Origin: Symmachiella dynata
Lineage (GTDB): Bacteria > Planctomycetota > Planctomycetia > Planctomycetales > Planctomycetaceae
NCBI RefSeq assembly: GCF_007747995.1
Contig: NZ_CP036276.1
Span: 4,331,001 to 4,395,000, forward strand
DNA length: 64,000 nucleotides
Reading direction: 5' to 3'
Positions 18,266 to 28,400 of this stretch are shown piece after piece (within the stretch, counting starts at the first letter, position 1; each line of letters starts with the position of its first letter). The position numbers and the translations under genes are program-made. The notes under the pieces were generated by a model that was given only the letters and a program-made list of their open reading frames with translations, was not told the origin of the DNA and did not search any database.

Positions 18266-18748
18266 ATGCCCGGGAGACGATTCGTGAGCTCTCCAATTCG
18301 TTTTACATGCAAAAACGTATTGCCGGACACGCCTGACGAAATCGCGGCTCACATTCTCGAATTGTCCAATTGGCCCGATTTCACTGGATACGGCCTGTTG
18401 CCGGGGATCAAGCAGGCGGAGTTTGAAATCCGTACGCCGGAAGTTGTCGGCACACGTATTCGCGCGACCAATTGCGACGGATCGAGCCACACCGAAGAGA
18501 TCATCGTCTGGGACCTACCCAGGCGGTTGCAACTCCGCATGCAGGATTTCTCCGCCCCCGTCTCACGCATTGCCAGCCATTTCGATGAGTTCTGGGAGTT
18601 CGCTCCCGCCAACAACGGGACCCAAGTCACGCGCACAATGGAGCTACATGCCAAGTCGGCACTGACGCGCCCTCTATTGTGGCTGATCTCGAAGCTCCTC
18701 AAACGCGCCATCGCCCGGCATTTGTGCCAGTTGCGTGAGGGCGGTTGA
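18266..18748 (+). CDS. SRPBCC (START-like) superfamily protein
   Basis: About 160 aa from ATG 18266. It reads as a START/SRPBCC ligand-binding fold: an N-terminal beta strand, then ILELSNWPDFTGYG with the conserved W-P, followed by alternating strands (TRIRATNCDGSSHTEEI, LQLRMQDFSAP, FWEFAPANNGTQVTRTMEL) and a long C-terminal helix. It probably binds a hydrophobic ligand or acts as a polyketide-cyclase-like protein. The substrate is unknown. It is 21 bases after the TM2 gene, likely the same transcript. Confidence 0.72.
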   Translation: MPGRRFVSSPIRFTCKNVLPDTPDEIAAHILELSNWPDFTGYGLLPGIKQAEFEIRTPEVVGTRIRATNCDGSSHTEEIIVWDLPRRLQLRMQDFSAPVSRIASHFDEFWEFAPANNGTQVTRTMELHAKSALTRPLLWLISKLLKRAIARHLCQLREGG

Positions 18749-19089
18749 GAGAACTGACCGCGTGCGTGTGGCTTGTCGCTGACGTCGCGAGCGTTAGATT
18801 CCTCACGATCCCACCCACTAGAGCGCGTTTGATGGCGCGAATGGCTTTGTATGCGCGTTGATTGCTTTCGCTAGGGTGGGTGCACGAGCAGTAAACGGTG
18901 CGCAAAATCGTTATTTTCGATTTTCCCATTAGGCAAGTTGGCGAAATGTTGCGGAATCGGCACATCGGGGGGCTTTCGGAAACATTGATGAGGAATACTT
19001 ATCAACATTGGTGCCTCCCAATCGGCCCCTATTTGGCCACCTACCAAACCACCGTCGATGACGGCGTCCTTCCCCAGGAAAACCATCTG
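18749..19089. other. Intergenic region with an inverted repeat
   Basis: 341 bases. Complementary arms built on CCCACCCACTAG (about 18812-18823) and CTAGGGTGGGTG (about 18872-18883) could form a long-armed structure. The TAGGGTGGGTGCACGAGCAG-type piece resembles dispersed repeats. The in-frame upstream extension of the ATP-grasp gene (from 18898) runs through this and is judged non-coding. Confidence 0.4.
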
Positions 19090-20280
19090 ATGCGAATCCT
19101 CATCACCGCAGCTCGCGCTCCCGTCGTTTTGGACATCATGCGTCATCTGACTCGGCATGGGCACGAAGTATTGCTGACTGACAGTCGTGCATTTCCGTTG
19201 TCGCGGTTTTCACGCCTCAAATGCAAATACTTCCGAACAAGCTCACCGGGAAGCGATCCGGCGCGCTACCGTCGAGAAATCCGCGAACTGGCTGAGCGGG
19301 AATCTGTGGATGTGGTTTTGCCGACTTTTGAAGAAGTCATGCATCTGTCAGAAGGCATCGAAGAATTCGACGGAACAACGCGTGTGTTTTGCGATCACTT
19401 TGAGAAGATCCGCGAAATTCATAACAAATTCACCTTCATCGATATCGCCCGCAATGCCGGCATGTCGGTTCCGGATACGTATCTGCTCGATGGGCCGGAG
19501 GCTCTACAAGACTTTGCCGACTGCTCGACGGAATTTGTGTTCAAACCTGTCTATTCGCGGTTCGGAGAACAAGTCCTCTTAGGCCCCGACGCCAAACGTT
19601 TTACCGAAGTCACTCCCTCGGCGCAATGTCCGTGGGTGGCTCAGGAGTTTCTCGACGGCGATTTGTTCTGTTCGTTCGGCATTGCCCATCAAGGGCACTT
19701 GCGGTTGCACTCCGCCTATCAACCGACTTGCTACGCCGGTCGAGCAGGCATCTTGTTCAACAGCGCTCAAGAGAAGGACATCCTCCGGCAAGTCCAACAG
19801 TTGGTGAAACATATTGATTTCACCGGGTTCATTTCGTTTGACTTCATTCGCGATCGCCAGGGACGATTCCACGTGATCGAATGCAACCCCCGCTCGACCA
19901 GCGGTGTGCATTTCTTAAATGCCACGGATGAAGCAAACGGTATAGACAGTGGTACGTCGCTCAGCCGCGCTATTCTTGAACCGGATGGACCGTTGATTGA
20001 AGCTTCGGCCAATCAAACGCGCATGTTGGGCTTTGCCATGGCGATTTATGGCTGGAACAAAAAGAATCACGCTTACGGCACGTTGCCGGTCTGGCAGGGA
20101 CTGACCGCTGCCAGCGACGTGGTGTTCTCTTGGAAAGACCCGCTGCCCGGCGTGGCTGCTCCCATCATGTTGGCCGAGACGATGATCTCCGCTGTGGCCA
20201 ACGGCGTGAAGCTGACCCGTTCCGGGACGTACGATCATGAATGGAACGATTTCCGCACAGAAACCTTGGCGAGCGTTTGA
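19090..20280 (+). CDS. ATP-grasp domain protein
   Basis: 396 aa from ATG 19090. A longer frame from 18898 lacks protein-like sequence before MRILITAARAPVVLDIM, which is the natural start of a pre-ATP-grasp Rossmann domain. The ATP-grasp part covers about 110-330, with EVMHLSEGIEEF, FVFKPVYSRFGEQVLL (the lysine/glycine-rich nucleotide loop), WVAQEFLDGDLFCSFG and the metal-binding ECNPRSTSG (conserved E-x-N). It resembles carbamoyl-phosphate-synthase large-subunit-like ligases that join a carboxylate to an amine or thiol. The substrate is unknown. It appears to be monocistronic. Confidence 0.82.
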   Translation: MRILITAARAPVVLDIMRHLTRHGHEVLLTDSRAFPLSRFSRLKCKYFRTSSPGSDPARYRREIRELAERESVDVVLPTFEEVMHLSEGIEEFDGTTRVFCDHFEKIREIHNKFTFIDIARNAGMSVPDTYLLDGPEALQDFADCSTEFVFKPVYSRFGEQVLLGPDAKRFTEVTPSAQCPWVAQEFLDGDLFCSFGIAHQGHLRLHSAYQPTCYAGRAGILFNSAQEKDILRQVQQLVKHIDFTGFISFDFIRDRQGRFHVIECNPRSTSGVHFLNATDEANGIDSGTSLSRAILEPDGPLIEASANQTRMLGFAMAIYGWNKKNHAYGTLPVWQGLTAASDVVFSWKDPLPGVAAPIMLAETMISAVANGVKLTRSGTYDHEWNDFRTETLASV

Positions 20281-20721
20281 ACGGAGGCTTGAGGCTTGAG
20301 GGGACAGGCTTGAGGATGTTTCGGTTGCCGTTACTCCCTCTCTTCTCACGCCAATTTTCTCGAGTTGACTCTGACTCGCAGCGAGCGTATCATGAGAGCC
20401 GCGTTGAGCGCCTCCCCTTAAATTTGTGAATTGATGACAAGGTTTTCGCGTTAATGTCCGCCCGTTCCGTAAGAAATGAAATCCCGAGCAAAGCTGCTGC
20501 CGTTGTCGACGGCGGTTGGTGGTTTGGTTTTTATTTTTTTACCCCGCAAGGGATGGGATTTCCGGAGCACTGACGGTCGCGCACAACGCATCGACATTAA
20601 ACACATTCAAAGCTCTGAAATCCTCGTGGTTTCAGGGCTTTTTTCGTTGGGCGGCCCCAAAAATCACGGTTCAATCACTTAAGCCGCCTGACAGTTTGCA
20701 TTACTAGCAAAGGATAATGCC
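20281..20721. other. aroF leader and intergenic region
   Basis: 441 bases before aroF. It begins with three near-copies of GGCTTGAGG (20284-20313). A leader terminator is at 20611-20644 (listed separately). The short frames at 20476-20682 and 20516-20707 are not convincing as proteins. Confidence 0.5.
20611..20644 (+). terminator. Intrinsic terminator in the aroF leader
   Basis: AGCTCTGAAATC (20611-20622) pairs with GGTTTCAGGGCT (20628-20639), using two G-U pairs and a short loop, and is followed by six T residues (20639-20644). It lies about 78 bases before the aroF ATG. It is 331 bases after the previous gene, so it may be a conditional leader terminator for aroF rather than the end of the upstream transcript. 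Confidence 0.7.
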
Positions 20722-21738
20722 GTGATTGTTGTCATGAAAATGGGCGCCACCCCCGCCATGGTGGAACGGATGACTCGACGGATCGAAGACCTCGGGCTCA
20801 AAGCTCACGTGATCATCGGAACCGAACGGACAGTGATCGCCGCCGTTGGGGATAAGCGGGACGGTGAGCAGGAGACCCTGGAGTCCTGTGATGAGGTCGA
20901 CAAAGTCGTGCCGATTTTGGCTCCGTACAAAGTCGCCAGTCGCGAAACGCGTGCCGAGCCGACTTGTGTCACCGCGTTGGATCTCAAAATTGGGGGCGGC
21001 CACATTGGTGTGATCGCTGGGCCGTGCTCGGTGGAAAGCGAAGAACAATTACTGACTTCGGCACGGGCGGTCAAAGCGGCCGGGGCGACGGGACTCCGAG
21101 GCGGCGCCTTCAAACCCCGCACCAGTCCCTATGCGTTCCAAGGGTTGAAAGAAGACGGCCTAAAGTTACTTGCGGCCGCTCGGGATGAAACGGGACTGGC
21201 TGTGGTGACGGAAATCATGACGCCCGGGCATATCGATTTGCTAGTCAAATATGCCGACGTGCTGCAAATCGGCGCCCGAAATATGCAAAACTATCACTTG
21301 CTGCAAGCGGTCGGCGATGCGGGGAAACCGGTCGTATTGAAACGCGGTCCCTCAGCCACGATGGACGAATTCTTGTTGGCGGCTGAATACATTTTGGATC
21401 GTGGGAACTCGCAAGTCGTATTGTGCGAGCGGGGCGTGCGGACATTCGAGACGCATACTCGCTTCACGTTGCCGTTGGCCAGCGTTCCCTATCTACAACA
21501 ACGGACACATTTGCCGGTGCTCATCGACCCCAGCCATGGAACCGGGATTGCGTCGTTAGTCCCACCGATGGCTGCCGCGGCTGTTGCGGTCGGATGCGAC
21601 GGGCTGATGGTGGAAGTCCATCCCGAGCCGTCGAAGGCGCTCAGCGATGGCGCGCAATCGCTCACGCCGAACGTGTTCGCTGAAATGATGGAGACCTGCC
21701 GCACGGTGGCCTCGTCGCTTGGTAAACACCTGGGGTGA
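20722..21738 (+). CDS. aroF: 3-deoxy-7-phosphoheptulonate (DAHP) synthase
   Basis: 338 aa. It condenses phosphoenolpyruvate and erythrose-4-phosphate in the first step of the shikimate pathway. The N-terminal ferredoxin-like regulatory domain (about 1-70, starting MIVVMKMGATPAMVERM) precedes the type I-beta DAHP synthase barrel. Visible motifs are IAGPCSVES, GGAFKPRTSPYAFQG, GARNMQNYHLL, LKRGPSATMDEFL, CERGVRTFE and LIDPSHGTG. Length and domain order match Thermotoga-like AroF. It is possibly regulated by the leader terminator at 20611-20644. Confidence 0.95.
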   Translation: MIVVMKMGATPAMVERMTRRIEDLGLKAHVIIGTERTVIAAVGDKRDGEQETLESCDEVDKVVPILAPYKVASRETRAEPTCVTALDLKIGGGHIGVIAGPCSVESEEQLLTSARAVKAAGATGLRGGAFKPRTSPYAFQGLKEDGLKLLAAARDETGLAVVTEIMTPGHIDLLVKYADVLQIGARNMQNYHLLQAVGDAGKPVVLKRGPSATMDEFLLAAEYILDRGNSQVVLCERGVRTFETHTRFTLPLASVPYLQQRTHLPVLIDPSHGTGIASLVPPMAAAAVAVGCDGLMVEVHPEPSKALSDGAQSLTPNVFAEMMETCRTVASSLGKHLG

Positions 21739-21765
21739 AACGCCTCCCCGGGCACAGTCGAGCGT

Positions 21766-21963
21766 TCAACGCTGCACAACAAACAAAAATCCCAAGACCA
21801 GCGCCATGAAGATAATAATTGTTGTGAATAAACGACCGGAGCGGAGGAGGATGATCTTGGGCGATTCGTATCGGCTGGCGCTGTAAACAAGGCTGACAAC
21901 CGCCGCGAGTGGAAAGGCGTACCACAAGAAATTGATCGACGAGAAGAGAATGAGGTTCGACAT
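21766..21963 (-). CDS. Small membrane protein
   Basis: 65 aa from ATG 21963. Two hydrophobic helices (about 9-27 and 45-63) flank a short basic loop (SRYESPKIILLRSGR). It lies 67 bases downstream of the DUF6677-like membrane protein gene on the same strand, so the pair is probably cotranscribed. The function is unknown. The convergent aroF stop is 28 bases away. Confidence 0.6.
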   Translation of the reverse strand: MSNLILFSSINFLWYAFPLAAVVSLVYSASRYESPKIILLRSGRLFTTIIIFMALVLGFLFVVQR

Positions 21964-22030
21964 GCGTTTCGGCCGCGTTTCGCGCTTTTGAGTTGTAAAT
22001 GGTACAGGGGTGAATCGGCAGGGTGATCGG

Positions 22031-22909
22031 CTACTTCGCTTGCGCGGGGGTTTCCGGTTCCTTGTCCGATTTCACGTCCTTGTCAGATTCTTCGTCGTCG
22101 TCTTCACCGTCGCCGTAGGCAGGGCCTTCGTAGGCGTCGTAAATCGCTAGGACATTGAGCAAGCCGGCGATCATTGTATAGAGAGTTCCCAATTCGAAAT
22201 ACCGGCCGAGTTCGTTGTTTGCCGTTTCTAAATCGGTGGGAGAATAGATCCGACTATCATCGTGCAGCGGAGCGGCATACCAATCGGCGATTGACCGCTT
22301 CAATCCGCCTGAGGCCAACCCATTGAATTCCAAATCCTGTCCATCAAAATCGACGGTCCCTTTTAGGTCAAAGGTGAGCCGTCTCTCGCGGAATGGGGCG
22401 ATCTTGGGGTCGATGCTTCCGCCATCCACCGTTCCTTGAATGGGGTGCTTGCCGGCAAACATGCCTTTGAATGTTCCGGAGTACCCACGTCCAAAACCGG
22501 TTCCCACCGGTTCGATTTGTAGTTCCCCAGCGATATGCCCATCCAATTCGACACTGCTGGTGACGTCGCTCAATTTCCCTGAAAATTGCCCTGCTGCCGG
22601 TTCATTCAAGATCCGGGGATCCGCGATTTTATCTACGCGTCGCGCTTGGATCACAGCCGGCAAAAACGCCAGTCCGTTCCAGACCTGACAGGCCTGCGGA
22701 ATAATGCGGTCCTTCTTGCCCCAGTTGATGTAAACAACGGTCCAATCGGACAGGTACATCCCGGTAAAAAACGTCCCCAAGATGCAGACCGAATAGAGCA
22801 CGCCCTTAAAGGTCCGCCGCTGGTAGAAGTGTCCCAAACCGGGGACTAAAAACGCCAAAATGGCGGCAACGCGAGGATCTCGCAACTGAATTTGTGGGGT
22901 TTCGGCCAT
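22031..22909 (-). CDS. DUF6677-like membrane protein
   Basis: 292 aa. The N-terminus has DPRVAAILAFLVPGLGHFYQRR, the TM2-like start of the planctomycete-typical DUF6677 group, then hydrophobic segments up to about residue 60. A long soluble insert (about 95-220) follows, and another hydrophobic segment near 240-258 precedes an acidic tail (DGEDDDEESDKDVKSDKE). Assignment to DUF6677 is from memory of the N-terminal motif. The function is unknown. It is first in a two-gene unit with the 65-aa protein. Confidence 0.65.
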   Translation of the reverse strand: MAETPQIQLRDPRVAAILAFLVPGLGHFYQRRTFKGVLYSVCILGTFFTGMYLSDWTVVYINWGKKDRIIPQACQVWNGLAFLPAVIQARRVDKIADPRILNEPAAGQFSGKLSDVTSSVELDGHIAGELQIEPVGTGFGRGYSGTFKGMFAGKHPIQGTVDGGSIDPKIAPFRERRLTFDLKGTVDFDGQDLEFNGLASGGLKRSIADWYAAPLHDDSRIYSPTDLETANNELGRYFELGTLYTMIAGLLNVLAIYDAYEGPAYGDGEDDDEESDKDVKSDKEPETPAQAK

Positions 22910-23583
22910 GTTGCCTAAATGCTGCTACGAATGAGACTTGTCAACAACGCGCAAACGACCCTGGTAGGTCCTGGGGCGCCAATCATCGGCATTGTAGAGC
23001 CCCCCTACCGTTCAAGCCAGCCCAGTCGGACAATTCCACGTCGGCTGAGCGGACACATCGGCAAATCGAGACGCACTCCCCCCGACTTCGCCTGGATCGT
23101 CACTGAAGGGCATTCGCTGCCGCAGTGAGGATCTTAACGATACGCTGCAAAAATCTGCCGCTCCGAAGACAATCGACGTGATTTCCGGCCGGTGTGCGGG
23201 TAAGATGAAGCACACCTCTAGCAGCGATCTCAAAAGCCTTCGGGCCATTAAAATGTGGAATCGCTACGGTTCATTGATTATCTCAGTTGAAGCACCGGAA
23301 CTAACAATACATTTTCCGGACCTCGGCTTCCCTTTCATAGAACAAGTCTACAAATCTTACCGACACAGTGAGCACGCAGAACGTAGTGTATGCGGTTGTT
23401 GCTAAACATCTTCAGATCCCGCCACGACCGGAAGCGTCGGTGACAAACACGATTGAAACACCCGAAGTCATGGACTTTTTAACCATCACACATCCCCACC
23501 CCGCGCATGTCGAACAATCGTTTGCGTAGGGGGTTGGCTACTGTGAGTATTCTTTTTTTAATCTCTCTCATGAGGATTCCACA
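22910..23583. other. Long intergenic region, no gene seen
   Basis: 674 bases between a minus-strand and a plus-strand gene. The frames at 22894-23106, 23012-23248 and 23178-23405 overlap one another and none looks like protein. The region must hold both promoters. No repeat family listed elsewhere was recognised here. Confidence 0.5.
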
Positions 23584-24330
23584 ATGAAACGATTCGCAAG
23601 TTTTTGTAGTGTGACATTCACTGTCGTTGGCTTGTTATTGGCGAGCACCGCTGTGGCAGCGGAGAAAACCGCGGTCGACCCCTCGGGTACCTGGCGGTGG
23701 GAACATGACGAAGGGGGCGAGACCGTTAAGAACGTGCTCAAACTCAACTCCGACGGCAAGAAAGTTACAGGCACCTACCAAGGCCGCCGCGGACCGTTTG
23801 AAATCACCGATGGCAAGGTCGATAACGACAAGTTATCGTTTGGTTTTAATGTCGATTATGAAGGTCAGACCATCGAAATCAGTTTTGTGGGAAAAATCAA
23901 AGCGGACACAGTCGACGGCACCGTCTCGATGAAATCAGACGAGGGAGCCCGCGACTATCCCTGGACGGCAGAGCGCGGTTTGAAAACGGCCGATACTGTC
24001 GGAACATGGAAGCTGTCCATCGAATTGCCGGATGGCAACGTGTTGACGCCCCAATTGAAATTGTCGCTCGCCGATGACAAGAAAGAACTCAAAGGGGAAT
24101 ACACCAGCGACGCCGCCGAACTGGACGTTTCTGACATCAAAGTCAAGAACGGCAAATTGTTCTTCAAGATCAGCGGCGATTTTGGCGGAGGGACATTGAC
24201 CGCCAATTACAAAGTGCAACCCCGCGGCGATAAGCTCGCCGGAGAGATCGAATACGATTTCAACGGCCAAACGGGTGAACTGGAAGTGACCGGCAAACGG
24301 GACGCTGAAAAGAAAGAAGAAGCGAAATAA
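23584..24330 (+). CDS. Secreted two-repeat beta-rich protein
   Basis: 248 aa. A clear signal peptide (MKRFASFCSVTFTVVGLLLASTAVAA) is followed by two homologous halves of about 100 residues. Each begins with a G-T-W element (PSGTWRWEHDEGGE and TVGTWKLSIELPDG), followed by LKLN/LKLS, GTYQGRRG/GEYTSDA, and a run of strands. The repeats look like lipocalin-like beta sheets. The C-terminus is lysine/glutamate rich. The protein is probably periplasmic. The role is unknown. A terminator-like hairpin lies 31 bases after the stop. Confidence 0.75.
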   Translation: MKRFASFCSVTFTVVGLLLASTAVAAEKTAVDPSGTWRWEHDEGGETVKNVLKLNSDGKKVTGTYQGRRGPFEITDGKVDNDKLSFGFNVDYEGQTIEISFVGKIKADTVDGTVSMKSDEGARDYPWTAERGLKTADTVGTWKLSIELPDGNVLTPQLKLSLADDKKELKGEYTSDAAELDVSDIKVKNGKLFFKISGDFGGGTLTANYKVQPRGDKLAGEIEYDFNGQTGELEVTGKRDAEKKEEAK

Positions 24331-24360
24331 TTCGTTTCTAGCTGGACACTCGACGCTTTA

Positions 24361-24415
24361 AAAACGAAATAACGCCCCGTCCTTGCAAGTGTGGCAGGAT
24401 GGGGCGTTCGTTTTT
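24361..24415. terminator. Bidirectional intrinsic terminator
   Basis: AACGCCCCGTCCT (24371-24383) pairs with AGGATGGGGCGTT (24396-24408), with outer AAAACG/CGTTTTT tracts on both sides. It sits between convergent genes and gives a T-tract in either direction. Confidence 0.85.
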
Positions 24416-24441
24416 CATTGCTGACAAATCCGCTGGACCAA

Positions 24442-25386
24442 TCAACGCTCGCGCCACAACATCTCGTCGGTGACGCCCGCAGCTGCTTGCGCCGCCGCAA
24501 TCTCCTGACGAAACCGTTTGGCATCGACCGGGTAGCCTTTGGTCGGTTTCACGCCCGGCAACTGCTTTTGCCAGTAGTGGTTGAATAGCTCCATCGACAA
24601 TTCGCGGACGTACTTACAAACCAAAGATGCCGCCGCGACCGGAAGATGTTCTTCGGCGCGCGTTTGAAAACGAATCCGTGCTGTGCCGATGCGATAGGAA
24701 CTGGCAGCACGGCCTTCGGTCTCACGGACGATGAATCGATCCGCGGCAATCTCTTCCAGCAATTCATCGTACCGATTCCGCCCGCCATGTTTGTCGGCGA
24801 TGACGAGCGTTGGCTGAGGATGATCGAAATCAATCACGCGGCTGAGCAATTGCATGCTGAGCTTGGAGAGCAAGACTCCCTTGGTACCGTATTCGGCCAA
24901 CAGACGATTGAAGCGACGGGGCGTGACGATATCCGAAACTACCGTTCGCAACCCAATGGAGTGCGTTTGGCAACAGCTGCGCCAACGCGCGCTGATCTCC
25001 GGAATGGCCTCACTCTCAATCTTTTGCGGAAGATCCAGATCGCAATTTTCAAACCACGGCCCGCAATCTTCCGAATCGAGGTCACACCCCAGAAGCCGAT
25101 GGCACAATTCCGTATAGCGTCGCGGCGAATCGCCATTCAGGCCGAGCAGGCAATGCACGGAACGCTCTAATTGCGAGATGCCTTTGCTGGGGCTATAGAC
25201 TTGCTTGGAATCGGCGACGTGAATTTTCTCAGCGGTCGGCGCCGCTTGATCGACGACGTCGGCGAACGCCTCCCACAGGTTGATATCGTCGGGCTTTTGA
25301 GGAATATCCCAAACAGTCGCCGTAATCACCAACGGCCCCAGATTCGGACCGTACCCGGCTTCATCCATGCCGATGATCACGCCCAT
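24442..25386 (-). CDS. Ribonuclease HII-like protein, divergent
   Basis: 314 aa from ATG 25386. The frame extends to 25446, but GVIIGMDEAGYGPNLGPLVI is the natural start. DEAGYGP near residues 7-13 corresponds to the first catalytic aspartate/glutamate motif of RNase HII/HIII. A later VIADKHGGRNRY segment and EEHLPVAAASLVCKYVRE (with the family AAxSxxAK-like segment) place the other acidic residues. The GLxPTxGYP-like end is also typical. It is about 100 residues longer than ordinary RNase HII, because of an insert between about 60 and 180. RNA-DNA hybrid cleavage is expected by family, but the extra region makes this uncertain. Confidence 0.68.
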   Translation of the reverse strand: MGVIIGMDEAGYGPNLGPLVITATVWDIPQKPDDINLWEAFADVVDQAAPTAEKIHVADSKQVYSPSKGISQLERSVHCLLGLNGDSPRRYTELCHRLLGCDLDSEDCGPWFENCDLDLPQKIESEAIPEISARWRSCCQTHSIGLRTVVSDIVTPRRFNRLLAEYGTKGVLLSKLSMQLLSRVIDFDHPQPTLVIADKHGGRNRYDELLEEIAADRFIVRETEGRAASSYRIGTARIRFQTRAEEHLPVAAASLVCKYVRELSMELFNHYWQKQLPGVKPTKGYPVDAKRFRQEIAAAQAAAGVTDEMLWRER

Positions 25387-25460
25387 GTTGTTTTGCACCG
25401 TCGATAGAGACGTTTGTGAAATTGCACCCGCACATCCGTGTTTCATCCGTGGCTAAATTT

Positions 25461-28400
25461 TTAGTCGAATTTTAACATGCCGAACGTCTCGGGCCGGGGG
25501 GTGTCGGAGGCGGGGTGCGTCCAACTGTGGATTCCTACGGCGGGAATGGTGCGGATGATCCCCACGTTCCAGACATCATTGCGACTCGGCGGTTGCGGGA
25601 CAAGCTCGGTCCAGGGGATGGCGACTTCGACGCGCCAACTTTTCTTGTCGCCGCCTGCCTGCACAAAATACTTGGGATTCCAAGTCGCATCGTTCCAACA
25701 CGCATCGGCCGTCCAACCGCGTTGATCGAATGCGAAGGTGAAATAGGTCGCGTGATCGCGGTCGACATCCAACAACAGTTGCACGCGATCGAAGTGCGAC
25801 AAATCGGCGTCGTACGTGCGGCCCTCGTTCACCGGCCGGTCATCCGGCGTATCCGGTTCGCGGGGGAAACTGGCAGCGAAATACAGGAATTGTGCATCGT
25901 AGGCCAACAAGGCAAATGGCCGGTCGGCGCTGCGTGCGTCGCGATCGGTCCCATCGTTGAGGGGAATTTCCTGAGCGGTTTCCCAACAGCTGTCCGCGAG
26001 AACGCCATCCAGCACCGGACGCTGGGCGGTATAGACGCATAAACTATAGGGTTTGGGCGGATGCACGCGTGGAGCGGAAAACCAGATTTCGCTGCCACCG
26101 CTGAGCGACCAAGGATCGTCGGATGTCAATTGGCGGAAATGCCGATAGATGCGATCTGCTTCGCCCGGCAAGCCCCGCCGCCGGTACAGTGAGGCCAGTG
26201 GAAACTGCGTACGCGGATCGTTGAACAATTCGGGATTCGCCTCGCTCATCAACTTGCCCATCCGTGTGGCATGTGTGTGCCATTCTTTGATGCGTTCCTC
26301 CATGCGGAATTGAGAAACACGCGATTCCGTATTTTGAACCTGCTGCACGCCTTCAGCGGCAGCGTTCTCAATTCCGCCGGCCAATTGAAGTTGCGGAGTG
26401 TCGTTGGGAACATTATCCAGTTCATTCAAGCGCGTGGTCAGTCGCACGAGGTTTTCAGCGAAGTCGTTTTTACGTGCGTCCATACCCCGGACCGTCTGCG
26501 CCCGCGAGAGGCTGCCGGAGCGTTCGTGATTTGCCTGAGTCGCCTCCAACACCAAGCGAATATCGGAAAGCACACTCTGCTTAGATTGCGAATCGAGTTG
26601 ATCAAATCGCTGACGCTGCCGATTGCGTTGCGGAAGCCGTAACTGGTCGGCGATGCGCTGCTGGTCGCCGCTAATCCGCTCATGCCCTGCTTCCGCCTCA
26701 CGGGCGCGGCGCCAGGCGACTTCCGAACTGGTCCATAACTGTAATAACCATTGCATCGCTTCGTGTGCGGGAGGTTCGTTGGGAAATTTTTCGACCAGGA
26801 CCGTCGCTACGGTTTCCGCCAGATCCCAATCTCCCATGTTGCGATAAACCGTGATCAACTCGGCCAACTGCAGCGCCATTTCCGCATCAGTCAGACCGTT
26901 GACAAAATCGTTCAATTGGCCCGGCAACTGACTCGCCATCCGCGGATCATCCATGAATTGATCGAGATAGGCCCGCGATTGCTTTTGTTTTTGCGCGATC
27001 TTACGTTCAATTCCCATGTCATCCGTCGTTGCCATGAGTTGTCGCCGCGCCGGTCCTCCAGGACTGAGGTGGATGCCACCAAAGAACGCACCGCGGGGAA
27101 TCCTTGCTTCCTTGCTGCCAGCCGGGGGAATGTCACAATCTTTGAGCAACCGATAGGCCTCGCGTCGCGCGCTGCGGTCTTGCACTTTCGACAATCGCCC
27201 GTAGGCACCTGCGGTCGCCATGTGGGTTGATTGCCGAAACTGCGGCAGAAATTGATGCGGATCAATATGGGCTTCGCCGGTGCTCCCGTCGGGCAAGCGC
27301 GCATAGATCTTTTTCACCTGCCACGGTTGGAGATTGTTCAACTCGCGCTGCGCGCTGAACAGCGTCGGATCGGCCGCCGCTTGGACTGCTTTGGCGACGG
27401 CCTTGTACAAGACGTGCCCGACGGCATCGTCGTCCGCCGGTTGGTTGATGACCACCACATCGGGTCGCCACATACGCAATTCCGTCACCAATTGTCCGAC
27501 CAAAATGTCGGGGAGTCTGTTTTCGGTGATCGTCATCCATTCGGACCATAAGCGCCGCGAATTTTTACCGAGCCCCGGGACATCAAGCGGCAACCGCCAA
27601 TAGATATCACCAGCCGATCCTCCCGCCTTGACGACCGCTTCGTGCATGCGGGCATCGAGATCGGTTTGTTCGCTACCTGGACCGGAATCAACGCGTGGGA
27701 CCAGCGAAACGACACTGCGATAACCCTGTTCACCGGCCAGTTGCGCTTGGAAGTTTACGGAAATCTGATCCTGTCGCGTGAACAGCGACAACAAAGCGGC
27801 GCGACGTTGCCCGCCGCGACTGGCTTGCCACGTCTGTCCGCCATCCTTGGTCGTGAGTATCATGCCCAGTGCGCCGACAGCGGCCCCGTCGGTTTCTGAT
27901 GAGAAGGAGAGCGCCGTGATCGGCGTCGTCTCGCCGGTGAGTTGCCGTTGCCAACTTTTGCCGCCATCGGGCGAATGCCAAATTACACTTCCCGGACGAC
28001 CGGCGATCCAGATCTTGTCGCCGCGAACCGCCAAGGCGCGGAAATCAAACGTATTGCGAATCTCCGCCGGCAGGGGTGTCGCCGGTCCCTTCCAGGAAAC
28101 ACCGCCGTTAATCGTTGTCCGCACCATGCCACCATCGCCCACCGCCCAAGCACGGCTGGCCACACCGAATTTGACGGCATGCAAACCGGGCAGCCCCAAA
28201 TCGGTCATCAGGTTTGGATTGACATTTCCTTCGGTAACAACAGCGATGCGCCCGAGCTTTCCGGAGACCAGTCCCCGGTCGACCGCACGGAAATCGCCCG
28301 CACGCCAACCACGGACGCGCAATCCCGTCGCCGCAGTCCAGGTTTTTCCCCCATCAGCGGTGATAGAAATCCCCGCCGGCGAATTCGGATCGGTGTCCCC

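Noticed and set aside
18898-19089. Extended N-terminus of the ATP-grasp protein
   Set aside because: The extension covers an intergenic region and is not protein-like. The Met at 19090 starts the Rossmann-like domain.
20476-20707. Short frames upstream of aroF considered as a leader peptide
   Set aside because: No run of aromatic or other regulatory codons is visible, and the frames overlap the leader terminator hairpin without a convincing start site.
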